A stretch of DNA of 15,481 nucleotides from Acidimicrobiia bacterium (GTDB taxonomy: Bacteria > Actinomycetota > Acidimicrobiia > Acidimicrobiales > SZUA-35), in contig JAOUGG010000008.1 in NCBI GenBank assembly GCA_029857855.1, positions 1-15,481 of the forward strand. Direction: 5' to 3'. The translations under genes were made by a program, and so were the position numbers. Of this stretch, positions 9,147 through 15,481 are shown one piece after another. Every line of letters begins with the position of its first letter. Within the stretch, counting starts at the first letter, position 1. The notes under the pieces are model-generated. The model saw only the letters and a list, made by a program, of their open reading frames with translations. It searched no databases and had not been told where the DNA came from.

Positions 9147-9212
9147 GCCCTCCGGCTCGTGAAAGTATGCAAAACCGCGCGGTTTCGCGCGGTTCTGCAC
9201 TCTTTCGGGCTC
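9145..9212. repeat. Long interrupted inverted repeat between convergent genes
   Basis: Core stem AACCGCGC (9173-9180) and GCGCGGTT (9187-9194) with loop GGTTTC. Outside it, after one mismatch, TGCA pairs with TGCA (9168-9171 / 9196-9199), then GAAAG with CTTTC (9161-9165 / 9202-9206), and GAGCCC with GGGCTC (9145-9150 / 9207-9212) across a one-sided bulge. The structure lies between the end of the grpB remnant and the convergent amidohydrolase gene, so it may act as a bidirectional terminator, or be a dispersed palindromic element. No long T-run follows on either strand. Confidence 0.6.
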
Positions 9213-9234
9213 GGCCGCCGATCTGGTCGGTCGT

Positions 9235-10281
9235 TCAGCCGAACGACTCGAAACCCTGCAGCAAACCGGCGACGTTGTCGGCCAGCTCCTCGGTGGCGTA
9301 GCCACCTTCCATCACGAGAACGGTCGGCAGGTCGAGCGACGTCAGGCGGGTGCCGATGGTCGGATAGACCGCAGTCGGCAGTTTGAACGTGCTGATCGGA
9401 TCGTTCTCGAACGTGTCGACGCCGACCGAGACCACCAGCGCCTCGGGTTCGTGATCGCGCACCCAGCCGAGTGCACGGTCGAGTGTCGCCATCCATTCGC
9501 TTGGACCGGTGCCGAGCGGCAGCGGCAGATTGAGCGTGTGCCCGACGCCGTCGTCCTCGCCGGTCTCGTCGGCGAAGCCGGCGAAGTAGGGGTACTCCTG
9601 GAGCGGATCGGCGTGAATCGAGCAGAAGGCCACATCGGCCCGCCGGTAGAAGATCGACTGGGTGCCGTTGCCGTGGTGATAGTCGATGTCGAGCACGGCC
9701 ACCCGACCCAACCCGCGATTCCGGAGGGCCTGGGCGGCGATCGCCGCGTTGTTGAGGTAGCAGTAGCCACCGAATTGGCGCGGCCCGGCGTGATGACCGG
9801 GCGGCCGGCACAGGGCGAATGCCGCCGGGGATTGGTCTGATCTCCGCTCGGTGCGCTCCGCCACCAATCGCGCCGCGGTGTGGGCGGCAGCCGCGCTGAC
9901 GGCGGCCGAGTTCCAGGTGTCGGGTCCGACGGAGCAGTCGGCGGCGAACGAGTAGTAGCCGAGCTGGCCGTCCAAGCTGTCGGGGCGCACGTCACGCAGG
10001 CCGGTGGCCGGCCATGTGAATCCCATGGCCTGGGTTGCGCCCCGGCCCTCAGCGACCCAGCGATCCCAACAAGTGCGGAGAAACTCGACGTAGTCGCGAT
10101 CGTGGATCTGTTCGGCCAGCTCACGGTCGAAGCGATCCGGCTCGACGATGGCATGGGAGTCGGCCAGGCGTTCGGCGATCCGGACGGCGCGGATTGGACT
10201 TTCCCAGGACAGCACGAGCTGGCCACCGTCGAGCTCCAGCGCATGATGCAGGGTTTGGGAGGGGGAGTAGACGACGTCCAT
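9235..10281 (-). CDS. Acetylpolyamine amidohydrolase (histone deacetylase family)
   Basis: Zinc-dependent deacetylase of 348 residues, matching the bacterial acetylpolyamine amidohydrolase (APAH) subgroup of the HDAC superfamily, which removes acetyl groups from acetylputrescine, acetylcadaverine and similar compounds. Seen: the catalytic His pair in CRPPGHHAG (H163, H164); GGYCYLNNAAIAAQ; Zn ligands D200 and H202 in LDIDYHHGNGTQ and D289 in VSVGVDTFENDP; and the transition-state tyrosine Y328 in VMEGGY. The N-terminus (YSPSQTLHHALELDGGQLV) and the TWDRW-like segment CWDRWVAEG also resemble APAH. A GAGGAG site lies 4 nt before the ATG. It is 8 bp downstream of the DsbA-like gene, so they are probably co-transcribed. 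The exact acetylated substrate is inference. Confidence 0.9.
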   Translation of the reverse strand: MDVVYSPSQTLHHALELDGGQLVLSWESPIRAVRIAERLADSHAIVEPDRFDRELAEQIHDRDYVEFLRTCWDRWVAEGRGATQAMGFTWPATGLRDVRPDSLDGQLGYYSFAADCSVGPDTWNSAAVSAAAAHTAARLVAERTERRSDQSPAAFALCRPPGHHAGPRQFGGYCYLNNAAIAAQALRNRGLGRVAVLDIDYHHGNGTQSIFYRRADVAFCSIHADPLQEYPYFAGFADETGEDDGVGHTLNLPLPLGTGPSEWMATLDRALGWVRDHEPEALVVSVGVDTFENDPISTFKLPTAVYPTIGTRLTSLDLPTVLVMEGGYATEELADNVAGLLQGFESFG

Positions 10282-10289
10282 GGTGCTCC

Positions 10290-11024
10290 TCAGGGAGACT
10301 CAAAGCCGCCGATCTGGAAGCCATCGTCGGTGAACTCCACGACCTTGCCCCGGTTGATGCTGACCCAGTCCCGAGCGTTCAGATAGGTCTCGAACGACTT
10401 GGCGATCCGCTGCTCGTGGAACTTTGTCTTCGGCTGTTGGAGCTCGTAGACGTCGGGAAACTCGAGCCACGCCGTGACCGCCTGCCACAGCCGAAGGGCC
10501 GCGTCCCCGTCCGGCGGGTTGATGAGTACCGGACCGAACAGGCAGTGATCGCCGAACTCCGGGAAGAACAGCGTCGGTACCCCGTAGCCGCCGGCGTCGA
10601 CGACGCGTTGGTGATCCGACAGAACGTCGTCGTTGGTCGACGGGTCGGCGATCGCAGCCTCGACGACCCCGCCGTCGAGACCCATCTCCGCGAGCAGGGC
10701 GGCAGCCGTTTCCGGATCGTGCGCTTTGCGGCCCTCCTCGTGCAGCGCCCGACCGGCCGCCTCGTACCATCGGTCGACAAGCTCGGGATCGGATCGACCG
10801 AGCAGGGCCGCGATCCGCAAGAGTGACCAGCCGTAGCTCCACTCCCGCTCCCACGGGTGTTTCTTTCCCTCCCGCCGGTTGACCTCCTCGAGGCTGAAGA
10901 AACGCCAGTTGATCCTCAGGCCGTTCCGCTCCCGGACCCGGCGGATCCAGCGCGACGTCTGGTAGGCGTACGGGCACATGATGTCGAAGTGGAAGTCGAC
11001 GACGGAGACGCTCGGTGATGCCAT
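10290..11024 (-). CDS. DsbA-family / Rv2466c-like thioredoxin-fold protein
   Basis: 244-residue protein of the DsbA-like family that includes 2-hydroxychromene-2-carboxylate isomerases and the mycobacterial mycothiol-dependent nitroreductase Rv2466c. Seen: a thioredoxin-fold N-terminus VVDFHFDIMCPYAYQTSRWI with a single active-site cysteine (C17, CPYA instead of CxxC), a helical insert (about 60-145), then the cis-proline loop GYGVPTLFF and LFGPVLINPP, and the terminal helix ALRLWQAVTAWLEFPDVYELQ. No signal peptide, so cytosolic. The ~40-residue C-terminal extension (after TKFHEQR) is not in Rv2466c as I recall it. It is upstream in a pair with the amidohydrolase gene and divergent from a paralog at 11099. 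Substrate unknown; mycothiol use is inferred from the family only. Confidence 0.85.
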   Translation of the reverse strand: MASPSVSVVDFHFDIMCPYAYQTSRWIRRVRERNGLRINWRFFSLEEVNRREGKKHPWEREWSYGWSLLRIAALLGRSDPELVDRWYEAAGRALHEEGRKAHDPETAAALLAEMGLDGGVVEAAIADPSTNDDVLSDHQRVVDAGGYGVPTLFFPEFGDHCLFGPVLINPPDGDAALRLWQAVTAWLEFPDVYELQQPKTKFHEQRIAKSFETYLNARDWVSINRGKVVEFTDDGFQIGGFESP

Positions 11025-11070
11025 TCGTCCAGTAAACCCTGCTTCGTGTTCTCTCGCGAATTCCGCCGTC

Positions 11071-11093
11071 CCGGAACGATTGGAATATTCCGG
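11071..11093. promoter_or_regulatory. Palindromic AT-rich site between the divergent DsbA-like genes
   Basis: GGAATATTCC (11082-11091) is a perfect 10-bp palindrome, and CCGGAA (11071-11076) is inversely repeated as TTCCGG (11088-11093). It is the most AT-rich spot in this 74-bp divergent intergenic region and could be an operator or promoter element for both genes. I could not assign clear -10/-35 boxes. Confidence 0.3.
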
Positions 11094-11098
11094 GTTCG

Positions 11099-11914
11099 GT
11101 GGGGGATTCTGAACAGGTGACCGATACCAGGACCGAAGCCGCTCCGAATCCCGCCTCGTCGTCGTCGACCGGGTACGACATCGAATTCTTCTGGGACCCC
11201 GTCTGCCCTTTCGCCTGGATCACGTCGAGATGGGTCGAGCAGGTGGCCGCCCAACGAGACTTCTCCGTCGACTGGCGGTTCATTTCGCTGCGACTGCTGA
11301 ACAAGGACAAGGACTACGCCACCGAGTTCCCGCCCGAATACGAACAGGGCCACACGGCCGGGCTGCGCATGCTCAGGGTGGCGGCCGCCATCCGTGAACA
11401 GGAGGGACGCGACGCCCTCGGGCCCGTGGTCACCGCCTACGGCCGCAGCTACTGGGACAAGCCGAAGGGATCAGGCATGCGGTCCTACCTGAGTACGCCC
11501 GAGCACATCACCGAGGTGTTGGAGGCGGCCGGATTGTCGACCGGGTACGTGACCGCTCTCGACGACACGTCGTGGGACACCCAGCTCGATGCCGAAACCG
11601 AGCTCGCCCTCAGTCGCACCGGTCGCGACGTCGGCACCCCGATCATCACGTTCAAGCCCGACACACCGGAGGCCATCTCGTTCTTCGGCCCGGTCATCTC
11701 CCGGGTCCCCTCCGACGCGGACGCGGTTCGGCTGTGGGACGCCGTGACCACGCTCGCCACCTTCCCCGGTTTCGCCGAACTGAAGCGCAGCTTGCGCGAG
11801 GTTCCGCAGCTGACAATCCTCGGTGAACTGAGCGACGCACCACAACAGGAGGACTGGCAGGGCGGCCACCGTCGGGGTCACCTCCCGGGCGACCAGCCGT
11901 CCACCGAGGACTGA
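11099..11914 (+). CDS. Mycothiol-dependent nitroreductase-like DsbA-family protein (Rv2466c type)
   Basis: 271-residue thioredoxin-fold protein closer to Rv2466c than its neighbour is. Seen: YDIEFFWDPVCPFAWITSRW with one active-site cysteine (C36; CPFA, where Rv2466c has CPWC), SLRLLNKDKDY, the helical insert, the cis-proline region GRDVGTPIITF, then FFGPVISRVP and AVRLWDAVTTLATFPGFAELK, which match the family C-terminus. Family members in mycobacteria use mycothiol or mycoredoxin to reduce nitro compounds and protect against oxidative stress; the missing second cysteine may change the chemistry. The N-terminal ~25 residues are low-complexity, and a GTG at 11117 is an equally plausible start. 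It is divergent from the 10290-11024 paralog and ends 6 bp from the convergent glpD. Confidence 0.85.
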   Translation: MGDSEQVTDTRTEAAPNPASSSSTGYDIEFFWDPVCPFAWITSRWVEQVAAQRDFSVDWRFISLRLLNKDKDYATEFPPEYEQGHTAGLRMLRVAAAIREQEGRDALGPVVTAYGRSYWDKPKGSGMRSYLSTPEHITEVLEAAGLSTGYVTALDDTSWDTQLDAETELALSRTGRDVGTPIITFKPDTPEAISFFGPVISRVPSDADAVRLWDAVTTLATFPGFAELKRSLREVPQLTILGELSDAPQQEDWQGGHRRGHLPGDQPSTED

Positions 11915-11920
11915 GGTCGT

Positions 11921-13510
11921 TCAATCGAGGCCGAGAAGCCTGCGGCCGATCTCCGCGACCCCGGGCTCGGCGGCCAGCTTCTCCTCGGAGTGGATCAACG
12001 CCAGTTTGGTTCGTCGCCGCAGCATGTCGTCGAGGTTGACCACCATCTCCCGTTCGAGATGGAGCGGCACCTCGGCGGCGAGCACGTCGCACTCCGCCAT
12101 GATCGGCTCGGCCAGAGCCGGGTCGGATCGGATGGCTTCGACGATGTCGTTGGCGGCGAGCCCGTGGCGGCGCCACAGGACCTCGGCCAGCGACCGGGCC
12201 CGTTCGACCTCGGGGCGGCGGTCGAGCCCGACCGAGGCGGCGGACCGCTGGAACGCCGACCATTCTTCGGTCGACGGTTCGCCGTACCAGCTCTGCTCGG
12301 GACCAGGTTCGAGCCCGAGCTTCTCCACCGCCTCGATGACCTCCTCGCCGACGTTCAGGCAGTCGGTCAACTTCCCGCCGAAGATGGTCACGACGTGGCG
12401 GCTGCGATCGAACTCGATCTCGTGCTTGCGGCTGAGCGCCGTCCAGTCGGTGTCGTCGTGGTCGTCGTCGTTGCGTTCGACCACCAGCGGACGCACGCCG
12501 TTGCGTTCGGCGATGATGTCGTCCGTGGTCAGCGGTTGAGCGAGGTTGAGGCGGGCGTTGATCTGCTCGAGCAGGAAGTGCCGGTCGTCGTCGGTGATCG
12601 GCTCCCGGGGATTGTCGGTCCGGGTGTCGGTGGTCCCGATGACCGACCGGTGCGCCATCGGAATGACGTAGAACAGGCGCTGGGTGTCGTCGAAGAAGGC
12701 GAGGACCCGTTCGCTGGCGGTGAGTTGCGGCACGACCAAATGGATGCCCTTCGAGAACACCACTTTGTGCCTGGTCTTGATGCCGAGGTCGCGGTTGAGC
12801 TTGTTGCTCAACGGCCCGGCGGCGTTGATCAGGACGGTGGCCCTGGCCTGCATCATCCGGCCGGTCGTCGTCTCCCGCAGGTCGATCGTCCAGCCTCCGC
12901 CGGCTTCCTGACGCGCCCCCGTGACGGTGACATAGTTGGCGGCCGCCGCACCGAGGTCGAGGGCGGAACGGACGAACATCCAGACGAAGCGGGCGTCGTT
13001 GTCCTTCAGATAGCCGTCTGCGTATTCGATCGCGGCATCGGCGGTGGCGGTGTTGACGATCGGTTCGATCGTGTTGATCTTCGACGCCCGATGGAAGCGG
13101 GGAGAGCGGGTTTGACCAAGACCCAGGCCCCAGTAGGCGACGCTGCCGGCGCCGGCCAGCCACGACGGGAACGGCGACGAGTGGTCGAGTGTGGCGAAGA
13201 ACGGAATCTCGCTGACGACGGTCGGATAGGCGTCCATCAGCTTGTTACGGGAACGGCTGAGCTTGTAGACGAGTGGGATCTCGTAGTTCTTCAGGTAGGT
13301 GAAGCCGCCCCACACCAGGTTCGACGATTCCTGGCTGGTGAAGCTCCCGAAGTCACCCTGCTCGGCCAGCCCGACCGACAAACCCCGGCCCGCAAGCGCG
13401 GCGGCGCTGACGGCCCCGTTGATCCCACCCCCGATGACGAAGGCATCGAACGTTCCGCCGTCGAGGCGGCTGAGCTGGTTTTCTCGCAATTGCTGGGCCA
13501 CGAGAACCAT
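11921..13510 (-). CDS. glpD: FAD-dependent glycerol-3-phosphate dehydrogenase
   Basis: 529-residue flavoprotein that oxidises sn-glycerol-3-phosphate to dihydroxyacetone phosphate at the membrane, passing electrons to quinone. Seen: the FAD-binding FDAFVIGGGINGA (glycines 27-29 and 32), SFTSQESSNLVWGGFTYLK, which corresponds to the substrate/FAD loop of GlpD, LINAAGPLSNKL, SKGIHLVVPQL, VIGTTDTRTD, IFGGKLTDCLNVGEEV (the usual T-G-G-K-L-T FAD motif, here FGGKLTD), and a helical C-terminal domain. The frame stays open upstream to 13882, but that part overlaps the enoyl-CoA hydratase gene and looks non-coding. The ATG at 13510 is the natural start, although the only good Shine-Dalgarno (AAGGAGG, 13532-13538) is 21 nt away. 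No glycerol kinase or facilitator is adjacent. Confidence 0.92.
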   Translation of the reverse strand: MVLVAQQLRENQLSRLDGGTFDAFVIGGGINGAVSAAALAGRGLSVGLAEQGDFGSFTSQESSNLVWGGFTYLKNYEIPLVYKLSRSRNKLMDAYPTVVSEIPFFATLDHSSPFPSWLAGAGSVAYWGLGLGQTRSPRFHRASKINTIEPIVNTATADAAIEYADGYLKDNDARFVWMFVRSALDLGAAAANYVTVTGARQEAGGGWTIDLRETTTGRMMQARATVLINAAGPLSNKLNRDLGIKTRHKVVFSKGIHLVVPQLTASERVLAFFDDTQRLFYVIPMAHRSVIGTTDTRTDNPREPITDDDRHFLLEQINARLNLAQPLTTDDIIAERNGVRPLVVERNDDDHDDTDWTALSRKHEIEFDRSRHVVTIFGGKLTDCLNVGEEVIEAVEKLGLEPGPEQSWYGEPSTEEWSAFQRSAASVGLDRRPEVERARSLAEVLWRRHGLAANDIVEAIRSDPALAEPIMAECDVLAAEVPLHLEREMVVNLDDMLRRRTKLALIHSEEKLAAEPGVAEIGRRLLGLD

Positions 13511-13538
13511 CTTAGTGAGTCGTCGGTGGAGCCTCCTT

Positions 13539-13573
13539 GTCGTCGTGACGGACGGCTCGACCGTCGTGACGAC
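13539..13573. promoter_or_regulatory. Inverted repeat between glpD and the enoyl-CoA hydratase gene (candidate operator)
   Basis: Arms GTCGTC-gt-GACGG (13539-13551) and CCGTC-gt-GACGAC (13561-13573) are complementary except for the two-base GT step, with a 9-nt centre. It covers the probable -35 region of the plus-strand gene and the upstream region of glpD, so a dimeric repressor could control both. This is inference. Confidence 0.35.
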
Positions 13574-13586
13574 GAGCGGGTAGTCT
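13557..13586 (+). promoter_or_regulatory. Candidate promoter of the enoyl-CoA hydratase-hpt pair
   Basis: A -35-like TCGACC (13557-13562) and a -10-like TAGTCT (13581-13586, fits TANNNT) are separated by 18 nt. The start point would be near 13593, giving a leader of about 27 nt that contains the GGAGG site at 13611-13615. Confidence 0.4.
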
Positions 13587-13619
13587 TCCACGGAGCTCGA
13601 TTCGGAACAGGGAGGCCCC

Positions 13620-14405
13620 ATGGGAGAGTTCGTTCGCCTGGAGGATTCATCGGTCGACGGTGTCGCCGTGATTCGGCTGGATCGACCCAAAGTCAACGCC
13701 CTCAATCGGCAGCTGTGCGCTGAGCTCGGTGTGGTGGTGGCCGAGCTCGCCGAACGCAGGGACGTGCGGGCCGCCGTGCTCTGGGGCGGTCCCCGCTTCT
13801 TCGCCGCCGGCGCCGACATCTCGGAGTTCCCCACCAACGAGGGCCACCGGGATCCGTCGCCGCTCGTGGCCGTCATGAACAACGCCTACAACGCGCTCGA
13901 ACGGCTTCCGCAGATCACGGTGGCCGCCGTGAATGGTTTCGCTCTCGGCGGCGGCTGCGAGCTGGCCATGACAACCGATTTCCGGATCTGTGGCGAGTCG
14001 GCTCAGTTCGGTCAGCCGGAGGTGTTGCTCGGCCTCATCCCCGGCGCCGGCGGCACCCAGCGGCTGACCCGGCTCGTGGGCATGACCAAGTCGAAGGAGC
14101 TGAACTACAGCGGACGGATGGTCCCGGCCGCCGAGGCGCTGGCGATCGGTCTCGTGTCGGCCGTTCATCCCGACGAGGAGGTCTTCGACCGGGCCCTGGA
14201 GATCGCGACCGGATTTGCCACCGGGCCGGCGTCGCTGGCCAACATGAAGTCGGCCATCCAGAACGGTGCCGACCTGACGATCCAGGCCGCGCTCGATGTC
14301 GAAGCCAACGAGTTCGTCAACTGTTTCCAGACCGACGACGCGGTGATCGGTATCACCAGCTTCCTCGAGTCGGGTGCCGGCAACGCCGAGTTCACCGGCC
14401 GCTGA
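13620..14405 (+). CDS. Enoyl-CoA hydratase/isomerase family protein
   Basis: 261-residue crotonase-fold enzyme, full length for the family. It likely hydrates 2-enoyl-CoA in fatty acid beta-oxidation. Seen: the oxyanion-hole segments AAVLWGGPRFFAAGADISEF and ITVAAVNGFALGGGCELAM, and both catalytic glutamates, E114 (GGGCELA) and E134 (GQPEVLLGLIPGAGGTQRL), 20 residues apart as in true hydratases. The C-terminal helices (LANMKSAIQNG, FLESG) are intact. A GGAGG ribosome binding site lies 4 nt before the ATG. It is divergent from glpD and followed after 2 bp by hpt, so the two are probably co-transcribed. Chain-length preference cannot be read. Confidence 0.92.
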   Translation: MGEFVRLEDSSVDGVAVIRLDRPKVNALNRQLCAELGVVVAELAERRDVRAAVLWGGPRFFAAGADISEFPTNEGHRDPSPLVAVMNNAYNALERLPQITVAAVNGFALGGGCELAMTTDFRICGESAQFGQPEVLLGLIPGAGGTQRLTRLVGMTKSKELNYSGRMVPAAEALAIGLVSAVHPDEEVFDRALEIATGFATGPASLANMKSAIQNGADLTIQAALDVEANEFVNCFQTDDAVIGITSFLESGAGNAEFTGR

Positions 14406-14407
14406 TC

Positions 14408-14983
14408 GTGTCGTCCGACCAACCGCCACCGGTCGCTCCTTCCGCGATCTACCCGTCCCCCGATGAGGTGGGGGAGGTGCTGGTCACGGAAGCCGAGATC
14501 GTCGAGCGGACCCACCAGATCGGCTCACAGATCACCAGCGACCTGGCGGGCGAGGTTCCGCTGCTGATCGGCGTGCTGAAGGGCAGCGTGATCTTCATCG
14601 CCGATCTGATGCGAGCCATCGGAGGTCCCGTGGAGATCGACTTCCTCGCCGTGTCGTCGTACGGCAAGGAGACGACGAGCACCGGTGTGGTCAAGATCCT
14701 GAAGGATGTCGACAACGAGATCGCCGGCCGCCACGTCGTTCTGGTCGAGGACATCGTCGACTCCGGCCTGACCCTGCGGTACCTGATGGGTTACCTGGAG
14801 GCCAAACAGCCGGCCACCGTGCGCACCTGCGCGCTGCTGCTCCGCCAGGGGCAACACAACGACGATCTCGACATCGACTACGTCGGCTTCAGCCTGCCCC
14901 CGGCGTTCGTGGTCGGCTATGGCCTCGACGCCCGCCAGAAGTACCGTAACCTTCCCTACATTGCGGAGTACACCGGCGACTGA
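14408..14983 (+). CDS. hpt: Hypoxanthine phosphoribosyltransferase
   Basis: 191-residue purine-salvage enzyme that converts hypoxanthine or guanine plus PRPP to IMP or GMP in the cytosol. Seen: VLKGSVIFIADLMRAI (the phosphate-binding loop I region), FLAVSSYGKETTSTGVVKILKD (the flexible loop), the PRPP signature HVVLVEDIVDSGLTL with the acidic pair E114-D115, and IDYVGFSLPPAFVVGYGLD (base-binding region) near the C-terminus. The GTG start lies 2 bp after the hydratase stop. About 20 residues precede the conserved EVLVTEAEI, slightly longer than usual and Pro-rich, so an internal start is possible but none has a better ribosome binding site. Pairing with an enoyl-CoA hydratase is metabolically unremarkable. 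Confidence 0.95.
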   Translation: MSSDQPPPVAPSAIYPSPDEVGEVLVTEAEIVERTHQIGSQITSDLAGEVPLLIGVLKGSVIFIADLMRAIGGPVEIDFLAVSSYGKETTSTGVVKILKDVDNEIAGRHVVLVEDIVDSGLTLRYLMGYLEAKQPATVRTCALLLRQGQHNDDLDIDYVGFSLPPAFVVGYGLDARQKYRNLPYIAEYTGD

Positions 14984-15019
14984 CTCCAGGAGGCGAGCGG
15001 GGATCGGCGACCGAGCCGT

Positions 15020-15025
15020 TAGGGT
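15020..15025 (+). promoter_or_regulatory. Candidate -10 box upstream of the cyclophilin gene
   Basis: TAGGGT fits TANNNT and lies 30 nt before the GTG start in the 72-bp gap after hpt. No clear -35 is visible. The downstream AAGGAGA site (15044-15050, 5-nt gap to GTG) is a strong ribosome binding site. Confidence 0.3.
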
Positions 15026-15055
15026 AAGCGTCCGACGCAACCCAAGGAGAATTCC

Positions 15056-15481
15056 GTGCCCGAGTGCCCCGCAGTTGACGGATCGAGCCCTCGCCAGACC
15101 AGCTTCGACGGCGAGTTTCCGATGTGCATCGATCCGTCGAAGACCTACACCGCCGAGATGGTGACCAGCATGGGCACCCTGACCATCGCGCTCGATCCGA
15201 TCGCCGCCCCCACGGCGGTCAACAACTTCGTGAGCCTGGCCCGGTACCACTACTACGACGGCCTGATCTTTCACCGGATCATCCAGGGCTTCGTCTGCCA
15301 GGGCGGGTGTCCGGAGGGATCCGGCCGCGGCGGCCCCGGCTACCGTTTCGCCGATGAACTGCCCAAGCCCGGTCGCTACGAGCTCGGCTCGCTGGCCATG
15401 GCCAACGCCGGCCCGAACACCAACGGCAGCCAGTTCTTCGTCATCAGCGGCCCGAGTGGAATGGGCCTTCCGCCCCAGTAC
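15056..15481 (+). CDS. Cyclophilin-type peptidyl-prolyl cis-trans isomerase, 5' part (runs off right edge)
   Basis: Catalyses cis-trans isomerisation of X-Pro bonds. The first 142 codons are open to the window end. Seen: MGTLTIALDPIAAPTAVNNF, YYDGLIFHRIIQGFV (the catalytic Arg of the FHR motif), QGG, GGPGYRFADEL and LAMANAGPNTNGSQFFV, all cyclophilin signatures. No membrane segment or signal peptide precedes the domain, so it should be cytosolic. Unusual are four cysteines (C4, C24, C81, C85); C81 and C85 flank the QGG motif where other members usually have hydrophobic and Asp residues. The GTG start is chosen for its strong AAGGAGA site and because the frame gives sensible sequence from there; an in-frame ATG at 15122 is the alternative. 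Confidence 0.93.
   Translation, partial: MPECPAVDGSSPRQTSFDGEFPMCIDPSKTYTAEMVTSMGTLTIALDPIAAPTAVNNFVSLARYHYYDGLIFHRIIQGFVCQGGCPEGSGRGGPGYRFADELPKPGRYELGSLAMANAGPNTNGSQFFVISGPSGMGLPPQY

Noticed and set aside
11990..13723. 577-codon open frame antisense to glpD
   Set aside because: Same reason: low-complexity antisense translation over a clear glpD gene, and it would also overlap the enoyl-CoA hydratase start.
13511..13882. Upstream extension of glpD to 13882
   Set aside because: The extension is Ser/Thr/Arg-rich, overlaps the well-supported hydratase gene, and GlpD similarity begins only after the ATG at 13510.

Overview
The window is a high-GC bacterial segment with a dense mix of operons on both strands. 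It most resembles Actinomycetota. The evidence is a mycothiol-type S-nitrosomycothiol reductase (MscR), two relatives of the mycobacterial Rv2466c DsbA-like nitroreductase, an Eis-type acetyltransferase, an ilvBNC cluster behind an attenuator-like leader, several GTG starts, and TANNNT boxes placed 7 nt or less before start codons, as in leaderless mRNAs. A deep-branching class such as Acidimicrobiia would fit, but that is inference.

Layout. (a) 1-630, minus: 5' part of mscR, running off the left edge. (b) 731-2149, plus: an unrecognised membrane-anchored protein and a lipoprotein with a thioredoxin-like domain. (c) 2146-3489, minus: class III aminotransferase, convergent with the lipoprotein gene; their stop codons interlock in one CTAG. 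(d) 3590-4822, plus: Eis-type N-acetyltransferase, divergent from the aminotransferase. (e) 4823-5039: ilv leader region, with a 24-codon leader ORF ending in Ile/Val/Leu codons, several hairpins and an intrinsic terminator. (f) 5040-8530, plus: ilvB-ilvN-ilvC, with a perfect 36-bp tandem repeat inserted in frame at the ilvB 3' end. (g) 8550-9146, plus: a small unknown ORF and a frameshifted, truncated GrpB-family remnant. (h) 9145-9212: a long inverted repeat. (i) 9235-11024, minus: a DsbA-like protein followed by an acetylpolyamine amidohydrolase, apparently one operon. (j) 11099-11914, plus: a second DsbA-like paralog, divergent from the first. (k) 11921-13510, minus: glycerol-3-phosphate dehydrogenase. 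(l) 13620-14983, plus: enoyl-CoA hydratase and hypoxanthine phosphoribosyltransferase. (m) 15056-15481, plus: start of a cyclophilin, cut by the right edge.

How the genes work together. IlvB and IlvN form acetohydroxyacid synthase and IlvC carries out the next step of valine, leucine and isoleucine synthesis; the leader appears to tie their transcription to charged branched-chain tRNA. MscR and the two DsbA-like proteins belong to families that use mycothiol in their characterised members, so a thiol/redox theme recurs, although the genes are not one operon. The rest is ordinary metabolism. I saw no phage, CRISPR, transposase or defence locus. The most notable items are the ilv attenuator, the repeat expansion inside ilvB, and the inverted repeat beside the broken grpB-like gene.
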